DNA of 58,509 bases from Nocardia beijingensis NBRC 16342 (GTDB lineage Bacteria; Actinomycetota; Actinomycetes; Mycobacteriales; Mycobacteriaceae): the NCBI RefSeq assembly GCF_001612785.1, contig NZ_BDBC01000034.1, positions 1 to 58,509 on the forward strand, read 5' to 3'. Shown one piece after another: positions 9,342-18,189 of the stretch (position 1 is the first letter of the stretch; each line of letters opens with the position of its first letter). The notes under the pieces were generated by a model, which was not told where the DNA came from, did not search any database, and was given only the letters and a program-made list of their open reading frames with translations. A program made the position numbers and the translations under genes.

Positions 9342-9599
9342 CGGACGCGAACCACCCTCGTCTCGCCCACAAGCCAGGACCGAGACCCGCCCCGGCGCGC
9401 GCGAGCAACTCGCCTGACCGGACGGTGCAGGACGCTGGTGCGGACAGACGGTTCCCGTGATCAGCGTCCACGGCAGTGCCGCGAGATCGGGTTCGCAGCG
9501 GCCGGATGGCGCATATCGGCACGCTCACAACAAGTTCGGGAAAGATCGCTCATCATGGTGGTGACCACGACCGGACATGAAGGTGCGCGGCGGGAGTCG

Positions 9600-10343
9600 A
9601 TGACCGAGACGAATACCTTGCTGTACTGCGGCACCCGCTGGGACGAGCGCCGCCACTGGTGGTACGAGCTGCTGCGCGGTGACGGTGAGACCGAGCGGGT
9701 GCCAGGTCTCGGCACACGCTTGGCGTTCCGGGTCCGCGACAGCGCGCGCTACTGCCTGGGGTACCGCGGTTTCGGCAGCTTCCCCGGGCGGCGGCCCTGT
9801 CCGGATGCCGTGCAAGTCACCAGCGGTCGGCAGTGCTCGCCATGCCGGGTACGGGAAGGGTGGGCGGTGGTGCACACGCACCGCGGCTCGATCTCCGCTC
9901 TCCCCGAGCAGATCCGTTCCTACGTGTCGCAGCCGCACCATCTGTACATCGCCTATTTCGGTGACGGCGTGGCGAAAGTCGGCACGGCGTCGGCGGCGCG
10001 CCGGAATCGCCGCCTGTATGAACAGGGCGCGCTCGCGGCGCGGTTCATCGCCGACTCGCCGGACGGCTTGCATGTGCGCGAACTGGAACGTGTGGTGTCG
10101 GCGCAGGCCGGTTTCCGGCAGGCCGTGGGCAGTGTGGCGAAGACCAGGATCCTGACCAAGCCGCTGGCGCCGTGGGCGGCAGTGGAGGCCGCGGTGGCCG
10201 CCGCGGCCTCCGATGCGGTCGCCGTGCTGCCCGCCGAGACGATGCGCACCGACACGGCCTGGTCGGGTGGCAGCGAGTTCTACCGGACCGTGGCCGAGCG
10301 GGGTCGCTTCGCGACCGTCGCCGCGCAGACCAGCTTGTTCTGA
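9600..10343 (+). CDS. DUF2797 family protein
   Basis: The start at 9600 (MTETNTLLYCGTRWDE) places the conserved LLxCGxRWD opening near the N-terminus; an in-frame ATG at 9555 would add 15 residues. The 247-residue protein has a QCSPCR cysteine pair, suggestive of metal binding, followed by HHLYIAYFGDGVAKVGTA. That second motif loosely recalls the strand pair of GIY-YIG nucleases, although this is only resemblance. DUF2797 proteins are widespread in actinomycetes without an assigned function. It converges on the L,D-transpeptidase gene with a 42-base gap. Confidence 0.8.
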   Translation: MTETNTLLYCGTRWDERRHWWYELLRGDGETERVPGLGTRLAFRVRDSARYCLGYRGFGSFPGRRPCPDAVQVTSGRQCSPCRVREGWAVVHTHRGSISALPEQIRSYVSQPHHLYIAYFGDGVAKVGTASAARRNRRLYEQGALAARFIADSPDGLHVRELERVVSAQAGFRQAVGSVAKTRILTKPLAPWAAVEAAVAAAASDAVAVLPAETMRTDTAWSGGSEFYRTVAERGRFATVAAQTSLF

Positions 10344-10385
10344 CCCGTCTTCGTCGGAGTCGGCCTTGGCGTCGCCGTCCTCATG

Positions 10386-11582
10386 TCATGCGGGGGCGCC
10401 GCCGCGGAGCCAGTCGGTCCACGGGATGCTCCAATCGCCGTTGTGCCAGATATCGAGCGGTTCGCCGCCGGTGTTGCGGACCTCGACCACGTCGCCGGGG
10501 ATGACGAAGTCGTAGAACCACGCGGCGTCGGCCGGCGAGAGGTTCAGGCAGCCGTGGGAGACGTTGGTGTTGCCTTGGGCCCACATGCTCGCGGCCAGTT
10601 CGTGCACGAAGATGCCGTCGTGGCTGATGCGGACCGCGTGGTTGATGCTCGTGCGGTAGCCGAGCGCGGAGCTGGTGGGCAGGCCGTAGCTGGCGGAGTC
10701 CATGATCACCGGGTCGTTGCGGTCCAGCACGGTGTAGACGCCGGGTCGAGTCCAGAACGACATGGCTCTGCCGCCGACGACCGCGGTGCCGCCCATGCCC
10801 ATCGATGTGGGCATGGTGCGCACCAGGTTTCCGTTGTCGAAGACGTCGATCTGTTTGGTGTCGTCGTCGGCGATCGCCACGTGCGCGGGCCCGATGAGCA
10901 CTGAGACCCGTTGGTCGCGTAGACCGTAGCGGCCCTCGCCGAGCGCGACGCCGAAGAGTTCGGACTCGATCGTGATCCTGGTTCCCGGTGCGTGATAGTG
11001 CTCCGGCCGCCAGTGTGCGTTCTGATCGTCGAGCCAGTACCAGCCGCCGGTGACGGCGGGCTCGGTGGTGACCTTCAGGTTGCGTTCGACGGCGGCCCGG
11101 TCGACGGGTTCGTCGAAATGGGCGACCAGCACGAAACCCACTCCGTAGGTGTCGTTTTCGGCCAGCTCGACGAGATTGGCCGAGCGCAGGGAGACATCCA
11201 CGAGCTGTCGCGGTGCCACCGTGGCGCAGGTTGTCGTCGCGGTGACGTCGCCGGTCTCGCCGTGCGCCACGGCTTTCACGGTGTAGGTGTGTCCGTAGCC
11301 CAGTGGTTCGGTGCTCGTCCACGTTCGCTGGTCGGGCGCCGACGCACCTGGCAGCGCTCGGCCCGTTTCATCGATCCACTCGACCGACCGCAGCGTCCCA
11401 TCGGCGACGGTGATCGTGCCGAGCCCGCGTGCGTCGACATCGCGGGCGCCGGGTGCGGGATCGAATCGGATCGTGGCGGGTTCGGGTGGCGGCGCGAGTT
11501 CACGCCCCCACCCCCATCCGGCCAGGGCGAGGCCGCCCGCACCGGCGAAGCCGAGCAGCAGCCGACGACGTCGCAATGCCAC
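10386..11582 (-). CDS. L,D-transpeptidase with Ig-like domain (LdtMt2-type)
   Basis: The GTG at 11582 is chosen because GGGAG sits 7 bases upstream and the protein then opens with an Arg-rich stretch and a hydrophobic segment (LLLGFAGAGGLALAGWGWG), a signal or anchor that is possibly Tat-like. A bacterial Ig-like domain follows (PATIRFDPAPGARDV...). The C-terminal YkuD domain carries the catalytic motif HxxxxxxSHGCLN with nucleophilic Cys in SHGCLNLSP, and INHAVRISHDGIFVHE before it. These enzymes form 3-3 cross-links in peptidoglycan and confer tolerance to beta-lactams that do not acylate them. 398 residues, typical of mycobacterial and nocardial Ldt proteins. Monocistronic. Confidence 0.9.
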   Translation of the reverse strand: MALRRRRLLLGFAGAGGLALAGWGWGRELAPPPEPATIRFDPAPGARDVDARGLGTITVADGTLRSVEWIDETGRALPGASAPDQRTWTSTEPLGYGHTYTVKAVAHGETGDVTATTTCATVAPRQLVDVSLRSANLVELAENDTYGVGFVLVAHFDEPVDRAAVERNLKVTTEPAVTGGWYWLDDQNAHWRPEHYHAPGTRITIESELFGVALGEGRYGLRDQRVSVLIGPAHVAIADDDTKQIDVFDNGNLVRTMPTSMGMGGTAVVGGRAMSFWTRPGVYTVLDRNDPVIMDSASYGLPTSSALGYRTSINHAVRISHDGIFVHELAASMWAQGNTNVSHGCLNLSPADAAWFYDFVIPGDVVEVRNTGGEPLDIWHNGDWSIPWTDWLRGGAPA

Positions 11583-11836
11583 CGTCCATCTCCCTTCCCG
11601 GGCGCCGAGCCGACCTCCGTCCGACAGCATGCGGCAGCTACCCGCCCCTCGGGACGCCGACGAGCAGCATCTCCACCGATCCGCCGCACAACCGATACCG
11701 TTCCTCGATCGCTTCGAAGGCGCGTGCAACCGTCCTCGGTGGTGTGGGGAATCCGCAGGTCACCCAGCCGGGTGGCGTGACGGTCGGCCCAGAACCCGCC
11801 TCGGTCACCGCGAGGATCGCCCCGGTCGGGGCGCCG

Positions 11837-12817
11837 TCAGACGGTGACGACGATTTTGCCGATGTGGTGTCCCTTTTCCAGGTGGTGGTGGGCGGCGACG
11901 ATGTCGTCGAGGGGGAACACGGTGTCGATGGTGGGGCGCAGTGCGCCGGTGCGGATGCCCGCGGTCAGAAATGCCGCGATGCGGTGCACGACCACCGGGT
12001 CGAGGGTGTGTTCGAAGCTCATGTACCGGATCATGGTGATCGGGTTGGACGGGAACGGCGCCGGCCGTGGGTCCAGCCATCCGACACCGACCAGCGTTCC
12101 GCTGAATCGCTTGGCCGCGTCGGCCAGGTCGGCCAAGCCGGGGCCCAGGACGGAGTCCAGGACGATGTCGGCGCCCGCGCCGTTGGTGTGCCGGTGCGTG
12201 GCCCGGACGACATCGTCGCGGTCGGTGACGATGACGGCGGCGGCGCCGGCTGCCAGCAGGGCGCGCTCTTTCGCGGCGTGCCGGGTGACGGCGAGCGGTA
12301 TGGCGCCGATCTGAGCGGCGATCTGGATGGCGGCCAGACCGACGGCGCTGGAGGCGGCGGTGATCAGAACATGATGGCCGGGCCGCATCCCGGCCTTTTC
12401 TACGAGCGCGCCGTAGGCGGTGGAGTACGCCACCCACAACGCTGCCGCGCCGACGGCGTCCAGTCCGGCGGGCCGGGCGATGATCCGATCGGCGGGCACG
12501 ACGATGTGTTCGGCGTAGGTGCCGTGGAGGTCCATCTCGGGCACCGCGGTGACGATGACCGCATCGCCGGTGGCCCATCCTTCGACTCCGGAACCGAGCG
12601 CCTCGATCGTGCCGGTTGCTTCGATTCCGAGGCGGGCGTGTGGCAAACGGATCGGCCGCGGCGACATACCCGCGCGCATCATCTGGTCGAGCCGGTTCAC
12701 CCCGACGGCTTCGACCTTGATTCGCACCTCTCCCGCCCCTGGGTCGGCGACCGGTTCGTCGACGATATGCAGGACTTCGGGGGCGCCGGTCTCGTCGAAG
12801 ACGACGACTCGTGACAT
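11837..12817 (-). CDS. MDR family quinone oxidoreductase
   Basis: Full-length (326 residues) medium-chain dehydrogenase/reductase. The N-terminal GroES-like half runs from MSRVVVFDETGAPEVL to the HGTYAEHIVVPADR region. The cofactor half has AASSAVGLAAIQIA, the Rossmann turn. The catalytic and structural zinc cysteines of alcohol dehydrogenases are absent, which points to the zinc-independent NADPH:quinone reductase branch. It is divergent from a TetR gene, and their shared 100-base intergenic region carries a duplicated 15-bp operator, so it is the likely target of that repressor. Probable role: reduction of quinones or reactive enones. Confidence 0.88.
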   Translation of the reverse strand: MSRVVVFDETGAPEVLHIVDEPVADPGAGEVRIKVEAVGVNRLDQMMRAGMSPRPIRLPHARLGIEATGTIEALGSGVEGWATGDAVIVTAVPEMDLHGTYAEHIVVPADRIIARPAGLDAVGAAALWVAYSTAYGALVEKAGMRPGHHVLITAASSAVGLAAIQIAAQIGAIPLAVTRHAAKERALLAAGAAAVIVTDRDDVVRATHRHTNGAGADIVLDSVLGPGLADLADAAKRFSGTLVGVGWLDPRPAPFPSNPITMIRYMSFEHTLDPVVVHRIAAFLTAGIRTGALRPTIDTVFPLDDIVAAHHHLEKGHHIGKIVVTV

Positions 12818-12845
12818 GGGAGGCTCCTGACCACTTCGATTCCTT

Positions 12846-12886
12846 GTACGATCGTTCTATAAAAATTCATAGTACAGTCGTTCTAC
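12846..12886. promoter_or_regulatory. Duplicated operator between divergent MDR and TetR genes
   Basis: GTACGATCGTTCTAT (12846-12860) and GTACAGTCGTTCTAC (12872-12886) are near-identical direct repeats with 26-base spacing. The first contains the perfect palindrome ACGATCGT. The position between the divergent genes fits a TetR operator bound by two dimers. Confidence 0.6.
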
Positions 12887-12920
12887 TAATGTCAATCGCG
12901 ACGCACATCAGGAGGTGGCG

Positions 12921-13499
12921 ATGGCGGGGCGTCCGGTCGACCATCGGCGCAGGGACGAGTTGCTCGACGCGGTGGTCGACTACACCGTCGAGCACGGCCT
13001 GTCCGAGCTGTCGTGGCGGCCGGTCGCCGCGGGCCTCGGAGTCTCGCCGACCACGCTCGTGCACCACTTCGGCACCAAGGAGCAAATGCTCCAAGCCGTC
13101 CTCGAGCGGCTACGACGGCGCATGTTCGCCGCTACCAGCGATGCGGCGGGCGCGCACCCCGACCTGGCGGCGGCAGCACGCGCGGTCTGGACCCGAACCT
13201 CCGATCCGCGGCGGCAAGCGGAGTTCCGGTTGTTCTTCGCCGTCTACGGACGCGCTCTGCAAGCCCCACAGCAGTTCGCGGACTTCCTCGACCACGTCGT
13301 CACCGATTGGATGACCTCACTGCGCCAGACCCAAGCACCCGACACCGATCCCGAGACCGCGACCCGCACAGCCACATTGGTGATCGCGACGATCCGCGGG
13401 CTGCTGCTCGACCTGCTCGCCACCGGCGACCACGACCGCGTGCAGGATGCTGCCGAATACTTTTTGAGCACCCTCGAACGCCGACCGCGCCCCTCGTAG
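12921..13499 (+). CDS. TetR family regulator
   Basis: The ATG at 12921 follows AGGAGG with 5 bases between. 192 residues. The N-terminal helix-turn-helix reads VAAGLGVSPTTLVHHFGTKEQML, followed by a ligand-binding domain with an ALQAPQQFADFLDHVV helix and a hydrophobic VIATIRGLLLDLLAT helix. It is transcribed away from the MDR oxidoreductase and probably represses it and itself through the duplicated operator. No inducer can be inferred beyond the likelihood of a quinone or similar electrophile. Confidence 0.9.
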   Translation: MAGRPVDHRRRDELLDAVVDYTVEHGLSELSWRPVAAGLGVSPTTLVHHFGTKEQMLQAVLERLRRRMFAATSDAAGAHPDLAAAARAVWTRTSDPRRQAEFRLFFAVYGRALQAPQQFADFLDHVVTDWMTSLRQTQAPDTDPETATRTATLVIATIRGLLLDLLATGDHDRVQDAAEYFLSTLERRPRPS

Positions 13500-13779
13500 C
13501 AGCCCGACCCGGCGCGACCGCCGAGACGGGTGGCGAGCAACCGATGTCGGGCAGGTCGATACGAGGCGAGGATGCGTCCGGGCGCCCGGGAAGGCCCCGG
13601 CCGGATCGGCCACGCTCGCCCCCTCGCCGGACCGGCTCGTCGCCGCGTGAGCACCGCCGGAGCCCGGCCACGACCGTTACTCGCGCGTCAGTCTCCCGCT
13701 GCGCCCGTCACGGTCGCTCGCCATCGGAAACCGCGGTTTGCCCGGCGGCGCGGGCAGTGGAATCGGAGCCCGTTGGCGC

Positions 13780-14235
13780 CTATCGACCTGCGACCGACGC
13801 AGGCGAGTCCGCTCGGGCGACGAAAACCCGTTCCAGCAGTGCGTACAGACAGTCCCGGTCCTGGTCATCGAGCCTGTTCAGACCCTCTCGGGTGGCGCGC
13901 ATTTTCGCCCGGATCGTGTCGATCACCTGCTCGCCCTCGGGCGTGATGACGAGATTGGTGACGCGGCGGTCGGATGTGCTGGTCTCCCGCCGCACGAAGC
14001 CACGCTTCTCCAGCCGGTTGATGATCCCGGTCACGTTGGAGGCGTCGCAGGCCAAGGTCTCGGCGAGAGCGCGCATCGCGACGGGGCCTCGACGGAGCAC
14101 GGTCAGCGCCTTGCCCTGACTCGCCGTCAGGTTCTCACTCGCCGCCGCGACGGTGAAGTCGCCGTAGTAGACGCCGAGCGACACCGAGAGCAACTCCATC
14201 AGCTGGGCCGTGTCGACGCGGGGAGCTTCTGCCAT
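13780..14235 (-). CDS. MarR family regulator
   Basis: 151 residues with the winged-helix core ALAETLACDASNVTGIINRLEKRGFVRRE and the wing TSDRRVTNLVITPEG, both diagnostic of MarR. It is divergent from an Old Yellow Enzyme gene, and an imperfect inverted repeat lies between them. That arrangement suggests a repressor released by an electrophilic or oxidative ligand. The single Cys in ALACDASN, at the DNA-binding helix, is a possible redox switch, but this is inference. Confidence 0.9.
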   Translation of the reverse strand: MAEAPRVDTAQLMELLSVSLGVYYGDFTVAAASENLTASQGKALTVLRRGPVAMRALAETLACDASNVTGIINRLEKRGFVRRETSTSDRRVTNLVITPEGEQVIDTIRAKMRATREGLNRLDDQDRDCLYALLERVFVARADSPASVAGR

Positions 14236-14256
14236 ACGCCCAGCCTATCCGCAGAA

Positions 14257-14273
14257 ACTTGACTATCTCAAAT
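14257..14273. promoter_or_regulatory. Putative MarR operator and overlapping -35
   Basis: ACTTGA-CTATC-TCAAAT is an inverted repeat with one mismatch, 22 bases upstream of the MarR start. It overlaps TTGACT, a plausible -35 for the Old Yellow Enzyme gene. Confidence 0.5.
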
Positions 14274-14344
14274 ATTTACCCCTAGCGTGTGGCCCATTGC
14301 TTGAAGTTCTCAACCATCGACGTAGTACCCACGAGGAGTATCCA

Positions 14345-15472
14345 GTGACCGACACCACGACCGTCGCCTCGCGCACGGCCGCGCTTCTGTCCCGGCCCAT
14401 CGCGCTGAACGGCCTGACCGTCCCGAACCGCATCGTGATGGCGCCGATGACGCGCATGTTCTCTCCTGGCGGCGTTCCCGGTGACGACGTGCGGTCGTAC
14501 TACGCCCGCCGCGCGGCCGCCGGCGTGGGCCTGATCGTCACCGAGGGCACCTACGTCGGCCACGAGTCCGCCGGACAGAGTGATCGGGTGCCTCGGTTCC
14601 ACGGTGCGGAGCAATTGGCGGGGTGGGCGAAGGTCGCCGAGGACGTCCACGCGGCAGGCGGCACGATCGTGCCGCAGCTGTGGCACATCGGCATGGTCCG
14701 CAACCAGGGCGACGCGCCCTACCCCGATGCGCCCGCCGTCGGACCCTCCGGCATTCGGGTCGACGGCACCGAGGGGCTCGGCAAGGCGATGACCCAGAGC
14801 GATCTGGACGATGTCATCGGCGCCTTCGCCCAGGCCGCGGCGGACGCCGAGCGCATCGGCTTCGACGGTGTCGAACTGCACGGCGCGCACGGCTATCTCC
14901 TCGACCAGTTCCTGTGGGAGCGAACGAACCGCCGCACCGATGGCTACGGCGGCGACACCGTGGCCCGCACGAGGTTCGCCGCCGAGGTCGTGGCCGCGGT
15001 TCGCGCCGCCGTCTCGCCCGGATTCCCGGTGATCTTCCGTTACTCGCAGTGGAAGCAGGAGGCCTACCACGCGCGGCTCGCCGAGACCCCACAGGAGCTG
15101 GAGGCGATCCTGGCTCCGCTCGCCGCGGCAGGCGTGGACGCCTTCCACGCCTCCACCCGTCGTTATTGGCTCCCGGAGTTCGACGGCTCGGACCTGAACT
15201 TGGCGGGCTGGACCAAAAAGCTCACCGGCAAGCCCACCATCACCGTCGGCTCGGTCGGGCTCGACGGCGACTTCCTCCGCGCGTTCACGGGCGAGGGCGC
15301 CCGGCTCGGCAGCCTCGACAATCTCATCGATCGCCTGGAGCGCGACGAATTCGACCTGGTCGCCGTGGGTCGCGCCCTGCTCCAGGACCCCGAGTGGGCG
15401 TCCAAGGTCCTGGCGGGGCGGATCGACGAGCTGAAGCCGTACGACGCGGCGGCCCTGAAGACGCTGAGCTAG
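14345..15472 (+). CDS. NADH:flavin oxidoreductase (Old Yellow Enzyme family)
   Basis: GTG start at 14345 with GAGGAG 7 bases upstream; 375 residues, the usual OYE length. TIM-barrel FMN enzyme: LTVPNRIVMAPMTRMFSPGG at the first strand, FDGVELHGAHGYLLDQFLWERTNRRTDGYGG at the active site (the usual HxxH/N-type pair replaced by ELHGAHGYL), and DLVAVGRALLQDPEWA near the C-terminal phosphate-binding region. It reduces activated alkenes of alpha,beta-unsaturated carbonyls or nitro compounds using NAD(P)H. Control by the divergent MarR is likely. An MFS exporter gene follows 126 bases downstream on the same strand. Confidence 0.92.
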   Translation: MTDTTTVASRTAALLSRPIALNGLTVPNRIVMAPMTRMFSPGGVPGDDVRSYYARRAAAGVGLIVTEGTYVGHESAGQSDRVPRFHGAEQLAGWAKVAEDVHAAGGTIVPQLWHIGMVRNQGDAPYPDAPAVGPSGIRVDGTEGLGKAMTQSDLDDVIGAFAQAAADAERIGFDGVELHGAHGYLLDQFLWERTNRRTDGYGGDTVARTRFAAEVVAAVRAAVSPGFPVIFRYSQWKQEAYHARLAETPQELEAILAPLAAAGVDAFHASTRRYWLPEFDGSDLNLAGWTKKLTGKPTITVGSVGLDGDFLRAFTGEGARLGSLDNLIDRLERDEFDLVAVGRALLQDPEWASKVLAGRIDELKPYDAAALKTLS

Positions 15473-15598
15473 GCAATCCCCTTCCGGTTCGACCGGCCCT
15501 GTCCGACGAAGACGCCGCACGTCGACCCGCACAGGGGCGCGACGGTCGAGTCCATTTCCCGCCGGAATCGTCGGCGCGGTGTTCATAGCGTCGGTGCC

Positions 15599-16777
15599 AT
15601 GGAAACCGATCTCGTTCCGAACGCACCGGTCACCGATGCGTTGCGGACACCCGTCGTGTGGTTCATGTCGCTCGCGGCCGCGCTGGGCACCGCCAGTATC
15701 TATCCGTTGCAACCAGCCATCGCGGAAGTGGCTGCGTCGCTGCACACCTCGCTCGCCGCCGTCGGCATGGCTCTGGCGTGCGGTCCGCTCGGCTACCTGG
15801 CGGGCCTGGCGCTGCTGGTACCGCTGGTCGACCAGTTCGCCCCGCGCATCGTGGTCGCGACCCAATTCGGCGCGTTGGCCCTCGCATCGGCCGCGAGTGC
15901 GGTGGTCGGTTCGCCCTGGATGCTCGGCCTGATTGTCGGCTTGGCCGGGGCAGGGTCGTCGGTCGGGGCCCAATTGAGTTCGATCGCCGGGCGTTTCGCC
16001 CACCCGTCACGACAGGCCACGACGCTGGGAATCGTGACCGCGGGCATTTCGGCGGGGATTCTCGCGGGCCGGATCGTCGGAGGGTGGCTGACGGAACTGA
16101 TCGGCTGGCGCGGAATGCTCGGCGTGGTCGCAGCGGCGTGCGCCGTCATCGCGGCGATGGCCCGCGTCCTGTTACCGGCCGCGCGCGCAAGTGCCGCCGG
16201 CGGTTATCTCACGACACTGCGCGGAATTCCCGGGCTGTACCGGGAGTTCTCCGCGCTGCGGTCGGCGGCGGCTCGCGGCGCCCTGTGGTTCTTCGCCTTC
16301 TGCGCGATCTGGGCCGGACTGGCGGTCGCACTGTCGCAGCCGCCGTACTCCTACTCGGCCGAGCGGATCGGCATGTACGCCGTCGCCGGGCTGCTCGGCG
16401 TGGTCGCCACCCGCATTTCGGGGGCGTGGACCGATCGTGTCGGTGCGCGGCGGGTGATCGCGGTGGGACTCGTCCTGGCCCTCACCGCGACGGCGGCATT
16501 GAGCGTCCTCCTGCCCTATCCCGTCTTCGCCCTTGTCTTCCTCGGCCTGTTCGACGCCGGACTGTTCGCGGCCCAAGTAGCCAACCAAAGCACGGTCCTG
16601 GCCATCGACCCGGCCGCACCGGCCCGCTTCAACAGCGCCTACATGATGGTCTACTTCGTCGGCGGCACCCTGGGCACCGCCACCGGCGCCGCCGCCGTCG
16701 GCTGGTTCGGCTGGCCCGCCACCGCCGCCCTCGCCGCCGCGGCAATCGCTGCCGCCATGGCGTCGCTCTGGCGGTAG
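15599..16777 (+). CDS. Major facilitator superfamily transporter
   Basis: 392 residues, almost entirely hydrophobic, with about twelve membrane segments. The motif-A-like loop is reduced (GRFAHPSRQATTLG and SGAWTDRVGARRV between helices 2-3 and 8-9). The ends of the two halves are marked by GGWLTELIGWRGMLGVVAA and VGWFGWPATAALAAAA. The family (YgaY/AraJ-like) exports small molecules using the proton gradient. It follows the Old Yellow Enzyme gene on the same strand, so it may export the same class of xenobiotic, but the 126-base gap leaves room for its own promoter. Confidence 0.85.
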   Translation: METDLVPNAPVTDALRTPVVWFMSLAAALGTASIYPLQPAIAEVAASLHTSLAAVGMALACGPLGYLAGLALLVPLVDQFAPRIVVATQFGALALASAASAVVGSPWMLGLIVGLAGAGSSVGAQLSSIAGRFAHPSRQATTLGIVTAGISAGILAGRIVGGWLTELIGWRGMLGVVAAACAVIAAMARVLLPAARASAAGGYLTTLRGIPGLYREFSALRSAAARGALWFFAFCAIWAGLAVALSQPPYSYSAERIGMYAVAGLLGVVATRISGAWTDRVGARRVIAVGLVLALTATAALSVLLPYPVFALVFLGLFDAGLFAAQVANQSTVLAIDPAAPARFNSAYMMVYFVGGTLGTATGAAAVGWFGWPATAALAAAAIAAAMASLWR

Positions 16778-16917
16778 CCGCTCGCCGGTTACCGCGGCTC
16801 GATCGTCCGGCGAACCGCCGCTGGGCCAGGCCCCTCGATCAACGGGGAATCCGGATTGAACTACCTTTCCGATCAACCGACCGCCGCAGTCGGTCATCGG
16901 TGATTCGCAGCGACGAT

Positions 16918-17355
16918 TCAGCGGTCGGCGAAAATCCCTGCGAGCATGCCGGTGGCTTGGCCGATCTCGATCAGGTAGCCGTCCGGATCGCGCAGATAGC
17001 AACGGATTTCGGCCTTCCGGTCGAGCGGCTCGGTAAGGAATTCGGCGCCCTTGCCCCGTGCGTCGGCATAGAAAGAGGCGATGTCTGCTACTCGCACATT
17101 CAAGAATGCCGACACGGGATCGGTCGGCTGGGGCGGGCGCAACACGATGTCCGGTTTGTCCGGAGTCGGCCCGCCGCCGGGGTTCATGATGATCCAGCTA
17201 TTGGCGACTTTGACGATGCAGGGGTTCTCCTCCAGCACCACGCGGCCGTTGAAGATGTCGGCGTAAAAGGTTCGAGAGCGGGCCACGTCGGACACGGTCA
17301 GGAAGTGGGTCACCAGTAGTCCCTGGTCAGGGGCGGGGAGATCGGTACTGTTCAT
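16918..17355 (-). CDS. VOC superfamily (glyoxalase-like) protein
   Basis: The ATG at 17355 is preceded by AAGGAGG at good spacing. The 145-residue protein has one VOC module: LVTHFLTVSDVARSRTFYADIF at the start and RCYLRDPDGYLIEIGQATG at the end, where the final Glu is a typical metal ligand. The substrate is unknown; dihydroxybiphenyl-dioxygenase and glyoxalase/bleomycin-resistance branches look alike at this level. It is expressed singly on the minus strand, convergent with the MFS gene. A strong terminator of the next minus-strand gene lies upstream of it. Confidence 0.82.
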   Translation of the reverse strand: MNSTDLPAPDQGLLVTHFLTVSDVARSRTFYADIFNGRVVLEENPCIVKVANSWIIMNPGGGPTPDKPDIVLRPPQPTDPVSAFLNVRVADIASFYADARGKGAEFLTEPLDRKAEIRCYLRDPDGYLIEIGQATGMLAGIFADR

Positions 17356-17486
17356 GAACGCTGCCTCCTTCGCTGGCGGTCGGTACGGTACGACGTGCTG
17401 TCGCGATGGAGCCACCGATATCTCCTCGCGCTCGGCCATTCGCAAGTAACCCTATCGGCTACCCCACGCCTTGGACCGTTGAACCC

Positions 17487-17528
17487 GAATGAGCCCCGAA
17501 CCGCTTCGCGGCGGTGCGGGGCTCGTTC
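17487..17528 (-). terminator. Strong hairpin downstream of PPOX gene
   Basis: GAATGAGCCCCG pairs with CGGGGCTCGTTC (one G-U), continuing inward through ACCGC/GCGGT around a six-base loop. It is the most stable hairpin seen in the window. It ends the minus-strand DUF1772-PPOX transcript. Confidence 0.75.
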
Positions 17529-17691
17529 AAGGGGATATTCATGCCTACCAAGTGACCGGTGGTTCTGCTGAATAAGATCCTCGTCGGCGTAATCGATGGG
17601 GGCGCCCAGTCCATTCGCCGACCGGGTCCATTCCGCTCGCCACCGGATGGCCGGTGACAGCCGTCTCGTAGAATCGCCTGCGCTGCCTGAA

Positions 17692-18090
17692 CTATTCGGC
17701 GCGGCGACTGGTGAAGTCGAAGGATCCGCCGTCGATGCCCCAAGAGATGATCCGTTCGGGGTGAATCCGGATGACCGCGCGTTCCTGGGGAGGGAACGGC
17801 GGCTCCTGGTCGTCGAGCGCCTCGGCCGTGCCGCGCACCTCGATGCCGCGAATCACGTACGGCTCCAAGGAAACTTGCTGGTCTACGACGAACGAGACCC
17901 GGCTGCCCGCCTCGACATTGCGGTACTTGCGGCTGGCGCGCATGCGCATGCCGCCGATGTCGATGGTGCCGTCGGCGTTCACCCGATAGCTGGTCGGGTT
18001 GTTCTGCACCACGCCGTCGGGCGACACGGTGGCCAGCCGGCCGATCCCGGCCTCCGCGAGGAACTGCCGTTCGTTGCTGGTGAAGGTCAT
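17692..18090 (-). CDS. PPOX-class (pyridoxamine phosphate oxidase fold) F420/flavin protein
   Basis: 132 residues with the split-barrel pattern FLAEAGIGRLATVSPDGVVQNNPTSYRVNADGTIDIGG and a later EPYVIRGIEVRGTAEAL strand pair, as in actinobacterial PPOX-class F420-dependent proteins. The RASRKYRNVEAG turn is typical of the cofactor phosphate site. Members reduce or bind F420 or FMN; the substrate is unknown. It lies about 100 bases downstream of the DUF1772 gene on the same strand and both probably form one operon, closed by the hairpin at 17.5 kb. Confidence 0.85.
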   Translation of the reverse strand: MTFTSNERQFLAEAGIGRLATVSPDGVVQNNPTSYRVNADGTIDIGGMRMRASRKYRNVEAGSRVSFVVDQQVSLEPYVIRGIEVRGTAEALDDQEPPFPPQERAVIRIHPERIISWGIDGGSFDFTSRRAE

Positions 18091-18189
18091 GTCAATTACT
18101 CCTCAGAGAATTCGATATATCCGACTGTGTGTTTCGCTGGTGCACCGGCCATCTGCCCACAGGGACACCGCCTATCGCGCGCTTTGAGA

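Noticed and set aside
14282..16003. A 573-codon minus-strand frame across the Old Yellow Enzyme and MFS genes
   Set aside because: It spans two real plus-strand genes and their intergenic region and shows no protein family features.
16876..16894. ACCGAC-N7-GTCGGT hairpin between the MFS and VOC genes as a terminator
   Set aside because: Six-base stem with a seven-base loop and no supporting context; too weak to list with confidence.
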